A stretch of 35,836 nt of DNA from Alphaproteobacteria bacterium (GTDB taxonomy: Bacteria; Pseudomonadota; Alphaproteobacteria; UBA828). Location of the stretch: NCBI GenBank assembly GCA_022826345.1, contig JAJDVB010000074.1:1-35836 (forward strand). The letters are read 5' to 3'. Each line of letters starts with the position of its first letter. The first letter of the stretch is position 1. The translations under genes were made by a program, and so were the position numbers. Positions 15,467-24,329 of the stretch are shown here, piece after piece. The notes under the pieces were generated by a model. That model saw only the letters and a program-made list of their open reading frames with translations, had not been told where the DNA came from and did not search any database.

Positions 15467-16653
15467 CAGCGGGTCCCTCCCAGTTCTCCTGATGTCCAGA
15501 GTTCGCCTAGTCGGTATTTCTCGAGCCAATGCGAGAGCTCTTTCTTGTCCAGGCGTTTGAGTCGGGTCTGTCCGTTGTCCTTCTCACACACCACTATGCT
15601 TTCCGGCGTGTCCGTTAATGCGTCTACGAGGGTGTCCGAGTGCGTGGTGACGATGAGCTGACACCGTTCGGAGGCTTCGCGCAGCAGGTCGGCGAGTCCG
15701 GGGAGGATGTCGGGATGCAAACCTAGTTCTGGTTCTTCGAGACAAATAAGTGGCGGCAGGTTTGGGTTGCACAAAATGGCGAGCAAGCAAAGGTAGCGGA
15801 GAGTGCCGTCCGACAGCCTCGTGGCTGGAATGGTGAGGTTACCCTCCTTAAGAAATACTTGGACGCTGCCAGCCTCAACCTGAACATAGTAGTCGTCTAT
15901 GCCGTGGTAGAGCTTTTGAAGTGCCGTGAGAAGCTGTCTCTTGGCCTTCAGATCTCCATCGAGGCGGTTCAGAACCATGCCAAGGTTCCGGCCGTCCTCC
16001 GCAAGTGAGTGGTTTGGGAGGTCTGCCTTCTGCTGTAATCGCGGCGGCGTGTTGCGGCCAAATGACCACTCACGATACAGCCGAACTCGGGCAAGATCAT
16101 ACCCAAGATTCGTGAGCTCAGAATATTGAAAGGGATCTTTGATTTGCGACAAAATAGATTGGTCTGACTTGATCTCACTGGCGGGTAATTCACGCTGGTT
16201 TCTAACTCCACTATCGTCGATGTAGCTCAAGACTACTTTGTCGCCGCTACGTTGAAGATAGCGTTCGGTCTCATCTTCATCTTGCTTGGTCCGCTTAACC
16301 TCTTCGAACTCCTCTCTGAGATAAGGTGCTCCAAGAAAAGCCCGGCCAAAGCCAAGACAATATCGAAGTAACTGCTCTTCGGCACCGAATAGAAGTCCTC
16401 GCAAAACAACCTCCACGCGTGCCTCCGTGGTTTTTGGTTCGCCTCGCCAGATCCAGTTTCTGCCCCCGCCTCCCTCTCGCAGCGGTGCCGTTACATCGCT
16501 CGGTGCCGCCCTTAGCAGACCGATCACCTCGATGAGGTTCGACTTGCCGGAGCCGTTGGGGCCAATCAGAACGTTGAGAGGCTTGAGTTCCAGCTCCTGG
16601 GAGTCGGGGCCGAACGAAAGAATGTTCTCGAGCTTGATGCTGTGCATGAACAT
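15463..16653 (-). CDS. AAA/OLD-like ATPase of a two-gene module
   Basis: This 396-residue protein is an SMC/Rad50-like ATPase of the AAA_21/AAA_15 class. It has Walker A GPNGSGKSN (residues 31-39), the Q-loop region near GRNWIWRGEP, ABC-type signature RLSDGTLRY (279-287), Walker B LICLEEPELGLHP (302-314) and the switch His in TTHSD (336-340). The middle (110-270) is the usual variable insert. It starts at ATG 16653 with GAGGAG nine bases upstream. A hand count of 16081-16200 gives 45% GC, far below the flanking genes, so it was probably acquired. ATPases of this class pair with Toprim partners in OLD, Gabija and PARIS defence systems; here the partner is DUF4276. Confidence 0.88.
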   Translation of the reverse strand: MFMHSIKLENILSFGPDSQELELKPLNVLIGPNGSGKSNLIEVIGLLRAAPSDVTAPLREGGGGRNWIWRGEPKTTEARVEVVLRGLLFGAEEQLLRYCLGFGRAFLGAPYLREEFEEVKRTKQDEDETERYLQRSGDKVVLSYIDDSGVRNQRELPASEIKSDQSILSQIKDPFQYSELTNLGYDLARVRLYREWSFGRNTPPRLQQKADLPNHSLAEDGRNLGMVLNRLDGDLKAKRQLLTALQKLYHGIDDYYVQVEAGSVQVFLKEGNLTIPATRLSDGTLRYLCLLAILCNPNLPPLICLEEPELGLHPDILPGLADLLREASERCQLIVTTHSDTLVDALTDTPESIVVCEKDNGQTRLKRLDKKELSHWLEKYRLGELWTSGELGGTRW

Positions 16654-16772
16654 CGCGCGCGTCTCCTCAATCGATGGCCGTCAGACTCAGCGTGACCTGT
16701 GAGCCGAAAGTTCCCTGTTGGCCATCGTGTCCGCGACTGCATCTTCATGACTAGACCGATGCACTATCCGAG

Positions 16773-17909
16773 TCACCCACCAAACTCCCCCCTGATCGCC
16801 TCGCTCTGCTCACCCAGCGCAGGCACGGGGCGGAGGGGGCGGGGGTCGTCCTCGTGGCGGGCGGGGGGTGCCACGATGTCCACCGTGCCGGCGGGCGTCT
16901 CCACGGCTGACCGGCGCAGCTGCGGGTGCGCGGACAAGCCCGGAATATCGTTGAGCCGGCCGAAGGCGATGCCCGCCTCCCGCAACGCATCCGCCAGCGA
17001 GTCCATGGTGTGCCGGGCGAAGACCGCGACGATCAGCGCATCCATCTCAGCCCGGTTCGCGAGGCGCGCCGGGTGGCCTGCGAAGCGCGCATCGAGGCTA
17101 AGCGCCGCATCGCCCAGGATGTGCTCGCAGAAGCGCGCCCACTCGCGCTCGTTCTGGATCGCGACCACCATCTGCCCGCCGTCGCCAACGGGGTAGGCGC
17201 CGTAGGGCGCGATCATGGCGTGGCTGATCCCCGTGCGCGGCGGCGCCTTGCCGCCGTGCTCCAGGTGCAGCAGCGGCACGGTCATCCAGTCCGCGATGCC
17301 GTCGAACAGCGAGACCTTGATGCCGCTGCCCCGGCCAGTGCGCTCGCGGCCGACCACCGCCTCCAGGATCGCACCGTAGGCGTTGAGCCCGGCCCCGATG
17401 TCGCAGACCGAGATGCCGACCCGGCTCGGGGTTTCGGGCGTGCCGGTCACCGACGCGATCCCCGATTCGCACTGGACGAGGAGGTCGTAGGCCTTCATCC
17501 GGGCGTAGGGGCCGCTCTCGCCATAGCCGCTGATGTCGCAGGTGATGAGGCGCGGATGCCGGCGCCGAAGCTCGTCGGAATCGAAGCCCGCCCGCGCCGC
17601 CGCACCCGGCGCGAGGTTCTGCACGAACACGTCCGCGCGCGCGATAATGCGGTGCAGGAGGGCGTTGTCGTCCGCATCCTTGATGTCGAGGACGACGGAT
17701 TCCTTGCCCCGGTTGAGCCAGATGAACCAGGTGCACTCGCCATCCACGTGGCGGTCGTAGTAGCGGGCGAAATCGCCCTCAGGCCGCTCCACCTTGATGA
17801 CGCGGGCGCCGGCGTCGGCGAGGCGCATGGTGGCGAAGGGCGCGGCCACGGCCTGCTCGACCGAGACCGCTAGAATGCCGGCGAGCGGGCCTTCGGCGGC
17901 TTCGCTCAC
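16773..17909 (-). CDS. CaiB/BaiF family CoA-transferase
   Basis: This 378-residue class III CoA-transferase moves CoA between acyl-CoA and a free acid. It opens LAGILAVSVEQAVAAPFATMRLADAGARVIKVERPEGDFAR, the family start, and has LNRGKESVVLDIK (65-77) and the catalytic Asp 142 in YDLLVQCESG. The start is GTG 17909 with GGAG upstream. It lies downstream of and in the same direction as the acyl-CoA dehydrogenase, separated by a 154-nt gap containing a REP-like doublet, so the two may activate and oxidise the same acid. The substrate is not evident. Confidence 0.92.
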   Translation of the reverse strand: MSEAAEGPLAGILAVSVEQAVAAPFATMRLADAGARVIKVERPEGDFARYYDRHVDGECTWFIWLNRGKESVVLDIKDADDNALLHRIIARADVFVQNLAPGAAARAGFDSDELRRRHPRLITCDISGYGESGPYARMKAYDLLVQCESGIASVTGTPETPSRVGISVCDIGAGLNAYGAILEAVVGRERTGRGSGIKVSLFDGIADWMTVPLLHLEHGGKAPPRTGISHAMIAPYGAYPVGDGGQMVVAIQNEREWARFCEHILGDAALSLDARFAGHPARLANRAEMDALIVAVFARHTMDSLADALREAGIAFGRLNDIPGLSAHPQLRRSAVETPAGTVDIVAPPARHEDDPRPLRPVPALGEQSEAIRGEFGG

Positions 17910-17931
17910 GACCCGCTCTCCGCCCTACACA

Positions 17932-18015
17932 GTCATGCCCGGACTTGATCCGGGCATCCATGTCGGCTTGGTGCGGCGGCGCGACGTGGATGGCCGGGAC
18001 AAGCCCGGCCATGAC
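17932..18015. repeat. Inverted pair of REP-like hairpins
   Basis: Two 34-base arms (17932-17965 and the reverse complement of 17982-18015) agree at 28 positions and face each other across 16 bases. Each arm is itself a hairpin: ATGCCCGG/CCGGGCAT on the left and ATGGCCGG/CCGGCCAT on the right. The stem difference is a paired C-G to G-C swap, so base pairing is kept. This is the form of a mobile REP doublet. It separates the dehydrogenase and CaiB genes and may act as an RNA stabiliser or terminator. Confidence 0.8.
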
Positions 18016-18063
18016 GAGGAAGAGATACCGTGCGAGGGCATCTTAAACAGCGCTCGCGGGAGG

Positions 18064-19245
18064 CTAATACGAGCGTGGCATGCCGAGCACATGCTGGCCG
18101 AGGTAGGCGAGGACGAGGTTGGTCGAGATCGGGGCCACGCGGTAGAGCCGGGCCTCGCGGAACTTGCGCTCCACGTCGTACTCCTCGGCGAAGCCGAAGC
18201 CGCCGTGGGTCTGGAGGCAGGTGTCGCCGGCCTTCCACGAGGCCTCCGCTGCCAGCAGCTTCGCCATGTTGGCCTCGGGCCCGCAGGGGCGGCCCGCGTC
18301 GAAGAGCGCTGCGGCCTTCTGCACCATCAGCCGCGCGGCCTCCATCTGTGCGTAGGCCTCGGCGATGGGGAACTGCACGCCCTGGTTGGCGCCGATGGGG
18401 CGGCCGAAGACCTGGCGCTCGGTGGCGTAGGCGCTCGCCTTCTCGATGAACCAGCGGCTATCGCCGATGCACTCGGCGGCGATCAGAATCCGCTCGGCGT
18501 TCATACCGTCCAGGATGTAGCGAAAGCCCCGGCCCTCCTCGCCGATCAGGCTCGCGGCGGGGATCACCAGGTCGTCGAAGAAGAGCTCGGTGGTCGCGTG
18601 GTTGATCATGGTGCGGATCGGCCTGATTTCGAGACCCCGGCCCACCGCGTGTTCCAACTCGACCAGAAAGACCGAGAGCCCCTCGGTGCGCTTCCTGGTC
18701 TCTTCCTTCGGCGTGGTGCGGGCGAGGAGCAGCAGCAGGTCCGAGTGCTCGGCCCGCGAGATCCAGACCTTCTGACCGTTCACGGTGTAGTCGCCGTCCG
18801 CGCGGCGCTCGGCGGTGGTGCGCAGCTGGGTGGTGTCCGAGCCCGTGGTCGGCTCGGTGACGCCGAAGGCCTGCAGCCGGCGCGCGCCGCTCGCGATCTG
18901 CGGCAGGTAAGTCTCCTTCTGTTGATCGGAGCCGTGCCGGAGCACCGTGCCCATGGTGTACATCTGCGCATGGCAGGCGCCGCCGTTGCAGCCCGACGCG
19001 TGGATTTCCTCCAGGATCGCCGCGCCCGCGCCGATGCCGAGCCCGCTGCCGCCGTAACGCTCGGGGATTAGCGCGGCCAGGAAACCCGCATCGGTAAGCG
19101 CCTGCACGAACTCCCCCGGGTATTCGCGCTCGCGGTCCTTCTCCCGCCAGTACTCGCCGGGATAGCGCGCGCAGAGTGCGCGAACCGGCTCGCGCAGCTC
19201 GCGGTGGTCGTCGTCGAGGTCGATGAAGGCGGGGCGTTCGCTCAT
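18064..19245 (-). CDS. Acyl-CoA dehydrogenase
   Basis: This 393-residue flavoprotein introduces a double bond next to the thioester of an acyl-CoA. The three-part fold is visible: an N-terminal helical domain with FLAALIPERYGGSGLGIGAGAAILEEI, the middle FAD loop LQAFGVTEPTTGSDTTQL (about 131-148) with VNGQKVWISRA, and the C-terminal helices with QTHGGFGFAEEYDVER. The usual C-terminal EGT segment is replaced by RVAPISTNLVLAYLGQHVLGMPRSY, a variant found in some family branches. Its ATG overlaps the glmS stop by 4 nt (ATGA, 19242-19245), so it is co-translated with a cell-wall gene, which is odd. The preferred acyl group is unknown. Confidence 0.93.
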   Translation of the reverse strand: MSERPAFIDLDDDHRELREPVRALCARYPGEYWREKDREREYPGEFVQALTDAGFLAALIPERYGGSGLGIGAGAAILEEIHASGCNGGACHAQMYTMGTVLRHGSDQQKETYLPQIASGARRLQAFGVTEPTTGSDTTQLRTTAERRADGDYTVNGQKVWISRAEHSDLLLLLARTTPKEETRKRTEGLSVFLVELEHAVGRGLEIRPIRTMINHATTELFFDDLVIPAASLIGEEGRGFRYILDGMNAERILIAAECIGDSRWFIEKASAYATERQVFGRPIGANQGVQFPIAEAYAQMEAARLMVQKAAALFDAGRPCGPEANMAKLLAAEASWKAGDTCLQTHGGFGFAEEYDVERKFREARLYRVAPISTNLVLAYLGQHVLGMPRSY

Positions 19246-21065
19246 TCCACGGTGACCGATTTCGCGAGGTTGCGGGGCTGGTCCACGTCGGTCCCCTTCA
19301 GCACCGCCACATGGTAGGCGATGAGCTGGACCGGGATCGCGTAGAGGATGGGCGCGACGAAGGGATCCAGAGCAGGCAGCGCGACGGTGTCCGCCGCGAG
19401 CGGCGCCAGCGCCTCGCAGCCGGCCTCGTCGCTGATGACCACGACATGGGCGCCGCGAGCGGCCGCCTCCCGCAGGTTCGACGCCGTCTTGTCGAATAGC
19501 GGGCCCGGCGGAGCCACCACGATCACCGGCACGCCCCGGTCGATCAGCGCGATGGGGCCGTGTTTGAGCTCGCCGGCCGCGAACCCCTCGGCATGGATGT
19601 AGGAGAGTTCCTTGAGCTTGAGCGCCCCCTCCATGGCGATGGGGTAGCCGGTGCCGCGCCCGATATAGAGCACCGTCCCGGCCTGGCGCAGGGTCTCGGC
19701 CAGCGCGAGCAGCCGCTCGTCGTTGCCCAGCACGTCCGCCGCATGGGCCGGCACGTGGGCGAGCGCGGCGGTGAGGCGCGCTTCCTCCGCCTCGTCGATG
19801 GTGCCCCTGGCGCGGGCCAGCGCGATGGCGAAGCAGGCCAGCGTCACGAGCTGCGTGGTGAACGCCTTGGTGGACGCCACCCCGATCTCGACGCCGGCGT
19901 AGGTGGGCAGCACCGCGTCGGCCTCGCGCGCCATGGTGCTCTCGCGCACGTTCACCACCGCCGCCGTCGGCGCGCCGGCTTCCTTGGCGAAGCGGAGCGC
20001 CGCCAGCGTGTCGGCGGTCTCGCCGGATTGCGAGATGAAGAGGGCGACGCTCCCCTCCGCCAGCGGCGGCGCGCGGTAGCGGAACTCGGACGCGATGTCG
20101 ACCTCGACCGGCACCCGCGCGGTCTGCTCGATCCAGTAGCGGGCGGCGAGGCCGGCGTAGTAGGAGGTGCCGCAGGCGACGATGGTCACTCGCTCCACTC
20201 GCTCCAGCGCGAAGGGCAGGGCGGGCAGCGCCACCCTCTGCGCGCCCGGGTTGTAGTAGGCGCCGAGCGTGTCGCCGATGGCGCTCGGCTGCTCGAAGAT
20301 CTCCTTCAGCATGTAGTGGCGGTAGTTGCCCTTGCCGATCATGGCGCCGTCGTGGGCGGTTACGCTCTCAGCCCGCGTGACCGGCCGCCCGCCCGCCTCG
20401 CGCACCGTCGCCGCGCCGGGCCGCAGCACCGCCCAGTCGCCTTCGTCGAGGTAGCTGATCCGCCGCGTGAAGGGCGCGAGCGCGAGCGCGTCGGAGGCGA
20501 GGTAGGTGGCGTCGTCCGCGTGCCCGACGGCGAGCGGCGAGCCGCGCCGGGCGCCGATCAGCAGGCCCGCGTGGCCGGCGAAGATGATCGCGAGCGCAAA
20601 GGCGCCTTCGAGCTGCTTGAGCGCCTCGGCCGTGGCCTCTTCCGGGTCGAGCCCGCGCGCCATGTAGAGGTCAATGAGATGCGGGACCACCTCGGTATCG
20701 GTGTCGGAGCTGAGCTCCCGCCCCTCCGCCTCAAGGACGGCCCGCAGCTCCCGGTAGTTCTCGATGATGCCGTTGTGGACCACCGCGACGCGGCCGGCCG
20801 CGTGCGGGTGGGCGTTGGTCTCGCTCGGCTCGCCGTGCGTCGCCCAGCGGGTGTGGCCGATGCCGACAGTGCCGCTGACCGGGCGCTCGGCCACCAGGCG
20901 CTCAAGCTCGCTGAGCTTGCCCTCGGCCCGGCGCAGCTCGATGGCGCCGTTGGCGAGCGTCGCCAGCCCCGCCGAGTCGTAGCCCCGGTATTCGAGCCGC
21001 CTCAGCCCGTCGAGGATGTGCGGCGCCGCCTGATCCGGGCCGGTGACGCCGATGATTCCGCACAC
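19242..21065 (-). CDS. glmS: Glutamine-fructose-6-phosphate aminotransferase (isomerising)
   Basis: This 607-residue enzyme makes glucosamine-6-phosphate from fructose-6-phosphate and glutamine, the first step to UDP-GlcNAc for peptidoglycan and lipid A. The N-terminal nucleophile Cys 2 (MCGIIGVTG) begins the glutaminase domain, with GIGHTRWATHGEPSETNAHPH; two SIS sugar-isomerase domains follow (ACGTSYYAGLAARYWIE, FISQSGETADTLAALR, ELKHGPIALID), and the end PRNLAKSVTVE is the invariant tail. Full length. It starts 16 nt after glmU, and no glmS ribozyme is expected or seen. Confidence 0.98.
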   Translation of the reverse strand: MCGIIGVTGPDQAAPHILDGLRRLEYRGYDSAGLATLANGAIELRRAEGKLSELERLVAERPVSGTVGIGHTRWATHGEPSETNAHPHAAGRVAVVHNGIIENYRELRAVLEAEGRELSSDTDTEVVPHLIDLYMARGLDPEEATAEALKQLEGAFALAIIFAGHAGLLIGARRGSPLAVGHADDATYLASDALALAPFTRRISYLDEGDWAVLRPGAATVREAGGRPVTRAESVTAHDGAMIGKGNYRHYMLKEIFEQPSAIGDTLGAYYNPGAQRVALPALPFALERVERVTIVACGTSYYAGLAARYWIEQTARVPVEVDIASEFRYRAPPLAEGSVALFISQSGETADTLAALRFAKEAGAPTAAVVNVRESTMAREADAVLPTYAGVEIGVASTKAFTTQLVTLACFAIALARARGTIDEAEEARLTAALAHVPAHAADVLGNDERLLALAETLRQAGTVLYIGRGTGYPIAMEGALKLKELSYIHAEGFAAGELKHGPIALIDRGVPVIVVAPPGPLFDKTASNLREAAARGAHVVVISDEAGCEALAPLAADTVALPALDPFVAPILYAIPVQLIAYHVAVLKGTDVDQPRNLAKSVTVE

Positions 21066-21081
21066 GGTGCCGGTGCTCCCC

Positions 21082-22437
21082 TCAGTCCTCGGCCGGGCCG
21101 GGCTCGCGCCGCTCGCGCCTGCGCGCCGCCGCGCCCTCGCGCTGGCGTTGCTCGCTCCTGGCGACGGCGATGGCGTCCGCCTCCACGTCCTCGGTGATGA
21201 CGCTGCCGGCGCCCACCACCGCGCCTGGGCCGACGGTCACCGGCGCCACCAGCGCCGTGTTGGAGCCGATGAAGGCGCCTTCGCCGATCTCGGTGCGCGA
21301 CTTCCGGTAGCCGTCGTAGTTGCAGGTGATCGTGCCCGCGCCGATGTTGGCGCCCGCGCCGACGCCGGCATCGCCGACGTAGCTCAAGTGGTTGATCTTG
21401 GCGCCCCGTTCGACCGTGCTGCTCTTCACCTCGACGAAGTTGCCGACGCGGGCGCCTTCGCCGATGTCGCTGCCCGGCCGGAGCCGCGCGAACGGGCCGA
21501 TCACGGCGCCCTTGCGCACGCACACCCCCTCCAGGTGGCTGAAGGACCTGATCTCGGCGCCGTCCTCCACGACGACTCCGGGGCCGATCACCACGTTCGG
21601 CCCGATGGTGACGTCGCATCCTAAGCGCGTGTCAGCGCTGAGCCAGACAGTGTCGGGGTCGGCCAGCGTCGCGCCCGCCTCCATCGCGGCCCGGCGGAGG
21701 CGGTCCTGAAGGACGCGCTCGGCGGCGGCGAGCTGGGCACGGTCGTTGATGCCCATGACCTCCTCGGCCGGCGCCTCGGCGACCGCGCACCGGCCGCCCT
21801 CGGCGGCAACGATGGCGGGCAGGTCGGTCAGGTAGTATTCGCCCTTGGCGTTGTCGTTGCCGATGGCGTCGAGCAGGGGGAAGAGCCGGCGTCCGTCCAC
21901 TGCCATCATGCCGGCGTTGCAGAGCGTGACCGCGCGCTCGTCCCCGCTGGCCTCGGCGGTTTCGACGATGCGGGCGAGCGAGCCGTCCGGGGCGAGAATC
22001 AGGCGACCGTACTCGGCGGGGTCTTCGGGCCTGAAGCCCAGCACCGCAGCGGCCGTGCCCTCGCCCTCGCGCCGCGCGGCGATGAGCCAGGCCAGGGTCT
22101 CCGGGCGAACCAGCGGCGTGTCGGCGTAAAGCACGAGCACGTCGCCCCCGAAATCTTCCAGCAGCGCACGCGTCTGCGCCACCGCATGGGCGGTGCCGAG
22201 CGGCTCCTTCTGAACCACGCAGGCGACTGCCTCACACACGCCCTCCAGGCCGGGGGCTTCGGCTTCAAGCTCAGGCCCGATCACCAGCACCGTGCGCTCC
22301 GGCGCGAGCGCGCCGGCGATGGCCAGCGCGTGCGCCACCATCGGCCGCCCGGCCAGCGGATGCAGCACCTTCGGCCGTGCCGAGCGCATGCGCGTGCCCT
22401 TGCCCGCCGCGAGCACCACACAAGCAAGCCCGCTCAC
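21082..22437 (-). CDS. glmU: Bifunctional N-acetylglucosamine-1-P uridyltransferase / glucosamine-1-P acetyltransferase
   Basis: This 451-residue enzyme acetylates glucosamine-1-phosphate and couples it to UTP. The N-terminal pyrophosphorylase has LAAGKGTRM (9-17) and Lys 23, LYADTPLVRPETL, and NAKGEYYLTDLPAI. The C-terminal half is a left-handed beta-helix of hexapeptide repeats (LGCDVTIGPNVVIGPGVVVED, FARLRPGSDIGEGARVGNF) with KINHLSYVGDA and the acetyl-CoA region NIGAGTITCNYDG. A short Arg-rich tail follows (about 430-451). It is the first gene of the leftward glmU-glmS-dehydrogenase-CaiB run and diverges from gph across 205 nt that contain the palindrome CCCGATCGGG (22463-22472). Confidence 0.98.
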   Translation of the reverse strand: MSGLACVVLAAGKGTRMRSARPKVLHPLAGRPMVAHALAIAGALAPERTVLVIGPELEAEAPGLEGVCEAVACVVQKEPLGTAHAVAQTRALLEDFGGDVLVLYADTPLVRPETLAWLIAARREGEGTAAAVLGFRPEDPAEYGRLILAPDGSLARIVETAEASGDERAVTLCNAGMMAVDGRRLFPLLDAIGNDNAKGEYYLTDLPAIVAAEGGRCAVAEAPAEEVMGINDRAQLAAAERVLQDRLRRAAMEAGATLADPDTVWLSADTRLGCDVTIGPNVVIGPGVVVEDGAEIRSFSHLEGVCVRKGAVIGPFARLRPGSDIGEGARVGNFVEVKSSTVERGAKINHLSYVGDAGVGAGANIGAGTITCNYDGYRKSRTEIGEGAFIGSNTALVAPVTVGPGAVVGAGSVITEDVEADAIAVARSEQRQREGAAARRRERREPGPAED

Positions 22438-22642
22438 CCGCGCCTCCGCTGTGGGGTGCCCGCCCGATCGGGACGCATGTGTTGGGAGACCGCCTGGCTC
22501 ACGCCCGATGTCTCATTCGTTCAGTGATATCCAGCGCCGGATCGGTGGAGGCCGCGCGACTCCTGTCATCATACCACGTCCGCCCAAGCCGCAGCCCCGC
22601 GCCGCCTTGTCAACATGCGCAGGTTCCCGCACCATCCGCGCG

Positions 22643-23323
22643 ATGCGTGAGCATGTGGACGCGGTTCTCGTCGACTTCGACGGGACACTTGTCGATTCCG
22701 CGCCCGATCTCATCGCGGCGCTCAACCGGCTGTTGACGGAACTGGGCCACGCGCCGGTCGCCTTCGAGGACTTCCGCCAGCGTGCGGGCGCGGGCGCGAA
22801 GCGCCTCCTCCTCGCGGCCCTCGATTCGCAAGGCGCGGCGCGGCCCGATGACGCGGCGCTTCGGCCCTTGATCGAGCGCCTCATCGCCTACTACTTCGAG
22901 ATCGAGACCGAGCAGGTGCAGCTCTTCCCCGCCGTGGCGCCCACGATCGAGCGCCTTCACAACGCCGGCATCGCGCTCGCCGTCTGCACCAACAGGGGGG
23001 AGCGCTCCACGCGACGCCTGCTCGCGCACTTCGCCATCGATCGTCACATCGAGGCGGTGCTCGCCGGCGACATGGTGGCCAAAATCAAGCCCCACCCCGG
23101 CCACATCCAGGAGGCGCTGGCGGCGCTCGGCGCTGCGCCGGGTCGCGCGGTCATGGTGGGCGACAGCGCGGCGGACGTCGATTCCGCGCAGGGCGCGGGC
23201 GTCGCCGCGATCGTCACGGCCTATGGTTACAGCCCGATCCCGCCCCATGACCTCGGCGCGGATGCGGTGATCGACGACTTCGCCGAGCTGCCGACCGCGA
23301 TCGAACATCTCTTTCGGGGGTAG
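22643..23323 (+). CDS. gph: Phosphoglycolate-phosphatase-like HAD hydrolase
   Basis: This 226-residue HAD-superfamily phosphatase has motif I DFDGTLVDS with Asp 11 and Asp 13, a helical cap domain (residues 20-90), motif II VCTNR (Thr about 119), the motif III Lys in KIKPHPG and motif IV VMVGDSAADVDSAQGAG. This layout and length match Gph, which removes phosphate from 2-phosphoglycolate; other small sugar phosphates are possible. ATG 22643 is chosen because the HAD domain starts there; the same frame is open from 22292 but overlaps glmU. No good ribosome site is seen. It ends 8 nt before the epimerase gene. Confidence 0.87.
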   Translation: MREHVDAVLVDFDGTLVDSAPDLIAALNRLLTELGHAPVAFEDFRQRAGAGAKRLLLAALDSQGAARPDDAALRPLIERLIAYYFEIETEQVQLFPAVAPTIERLHNAGIALAVCTNRGERSTRRLLAHFAIDRHIEAVLAGDMVAKIKPHPGHIQEALAALGAAPGRAVMVGDSAADVDSAQGAGVAAIVTAYGYSPIPPHDLGADAVIDDFAELPTAIEHLFRG

Positions 23324-23331
23324 CCGGCCCG

Positions 23332-24312
23332 ATGACGATCCTCGTGACCGGGGCCGCCGGCTTCATCGGTTTCCACGTCTGCAGGGCGTTGCTCGCGCGC
23401 GGCGAGCGCGTGCTCGGCGTGGACAACCTGAACGCCTACTACGACGTGCGCCTCAAGCAGGCCCGGCTCGCCTTGCTTGAGCCGCACGGGGGCTTCGCCT
23501 TCGCCCGCGCCGACATCGCCGACCGCGAGGCCATGGCCGCGGCGGTCGCGTCGGAGCGCCAATCGATCACCCGGATCGTCCATCTCGCGGCCCAAGCCGG
23601 GGTGCGCCATTCCCTGGTGGACCCTTACGCCTACGTGCAGGCCAACGTGATGGGCCAGGTGGTGCTCCTGGAGCTCTGCCGCGAACTGCCCGCGCTGGAG
23701 CACCTCGTCTACGCCAGCTCCAGCTCGGTCTACGGCGGGGTGGCCGAGGCGCCGTTCTCGACCGATGCCCGCGTCGATACCCCGGTCTCCCTCTATGCCG
23801 CGACCAAGAGGGCCGGCGAGCTGATCGGCCACGTCTACGGGCATCTCCACGCCGTGCCCGCGACCGGGCTCCGCTTCTTCACGGTCTACGGCCCCTGGGG
23901 GCGGCCCGACATGGCCTATTTCCTGTTCACCCGGTCGATCCTGGAGGGTCGGCCGATCACGCTCTTCAACCACGGCCGCATGAAGCGCGACTTCACCGAT
24001 ATCGACGACGTGGTGCCGGCGGTGCTCAGCGTCCTCGACGCGCCGCCGGCGGGCGGCAGCGCGGTGCCCCACCGCCTCTACAACGTCGGCAACGGCCGGC
24101 CCGAGGCCCTGACCGACTTCGTCGCCGCGCTGGAGCGGGCGCTCGGACGCGAGGCCGTGATCGAGCACGCGCCGATGCAGCCCGGCGACGTGGAGGAGAC
24201 CTGGGCGGACATCGCGGCACTCCGACGCGACCACAGCTACGCGCCCAAGACCACCATCGCTGAGGGCATTCCCCGTTTCGTCGCCTGGTACCGGGAACAC
24301 TACGGCGTCTGA
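23332..24312 (+). CDS. NAD-dependent epimerase, UDP-glucuronate 4-epimerase-like
   Basis: This 326-residue extended short-chain dehydrogenase has the nucleotide loop GAAGFIG (7-13), YASSSSVYGG (127-136) and catalytic Tyr 155 and Lys 159 (YAATK). The stretches AAQAGVRHSLVDPYAYVQAN, FTVYGPWGRPDMAYFLFT and MKRDFTDIDD are those of UDP-glucuronate 4-epimerases, which make UDP-galacturonate for capsule or lipopolysaccharide. No glycosyltransferases are nearby, so the product's use is unknown. It is translated 8 nt after gph and converges on the phosphotransferase gene, with a shared hairpin between them. Confidence 0.9.
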   Translation: MTILVTGAAGFIGFHVCRALLARGERVLGVDNLNAYYDVRLKQARLALLEPHGGFAFARADIADREAMAAAVASERQSITRIVHLAAQAGVRHSLVDPYAYVQANVMGQVVLLELCRELPALEHLVYASSSSVYGGVAEAPFSTDARVDTPVSLYAATKRAGELIGHVYGHLHAVPATGLRFFTVYGPWGRPDMAYFLFTRSILEGRPITLFNHGRMKRDFTDIDDVVPAVLSVLDAPPAGGSAVPHRLYNVGNGRPEALTDFVAALERALGREAVIEHAPMQPGDVEETWADIAALRRDHSYAPKTTIAEGIPRFVAWYREHYGV

Positions 24313-24329
24313 GCGGAGCCGCTCCGCTC
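24311..24329. terminator. Bidirectional hairpin between convergent genes
   Basis: GAGCGGA (24311-24317), loop GCCGC, TCCGCTC (24323-24329): a perfect 7-bp stem that fills the 15-nt gap and touches both stop codons of the converging genes. There is no clear T-run, so intrinsic termination would be weak; it may protect 3' ends instead. Confidence 0.5.

Noticed and set aside
16673..16726. Inverted repeat GATGGCC/GGCCATC upstream of the AAA ATPase gene
   Set aside because: Only 7 bases per arm across 40 bases; could be chance, so not listed as an operator.
21050..21090. Possible glmS ribozyme or riboswitch before glmS
   Set aside because: The gap to glmU is only 16 nt, too short for the ribozyme.
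19560..21197. 545-codon plus-strand frame over glmS
   Set aside because: Antisense shadow of glmS; His/Arg/Gly-rich and without motif.
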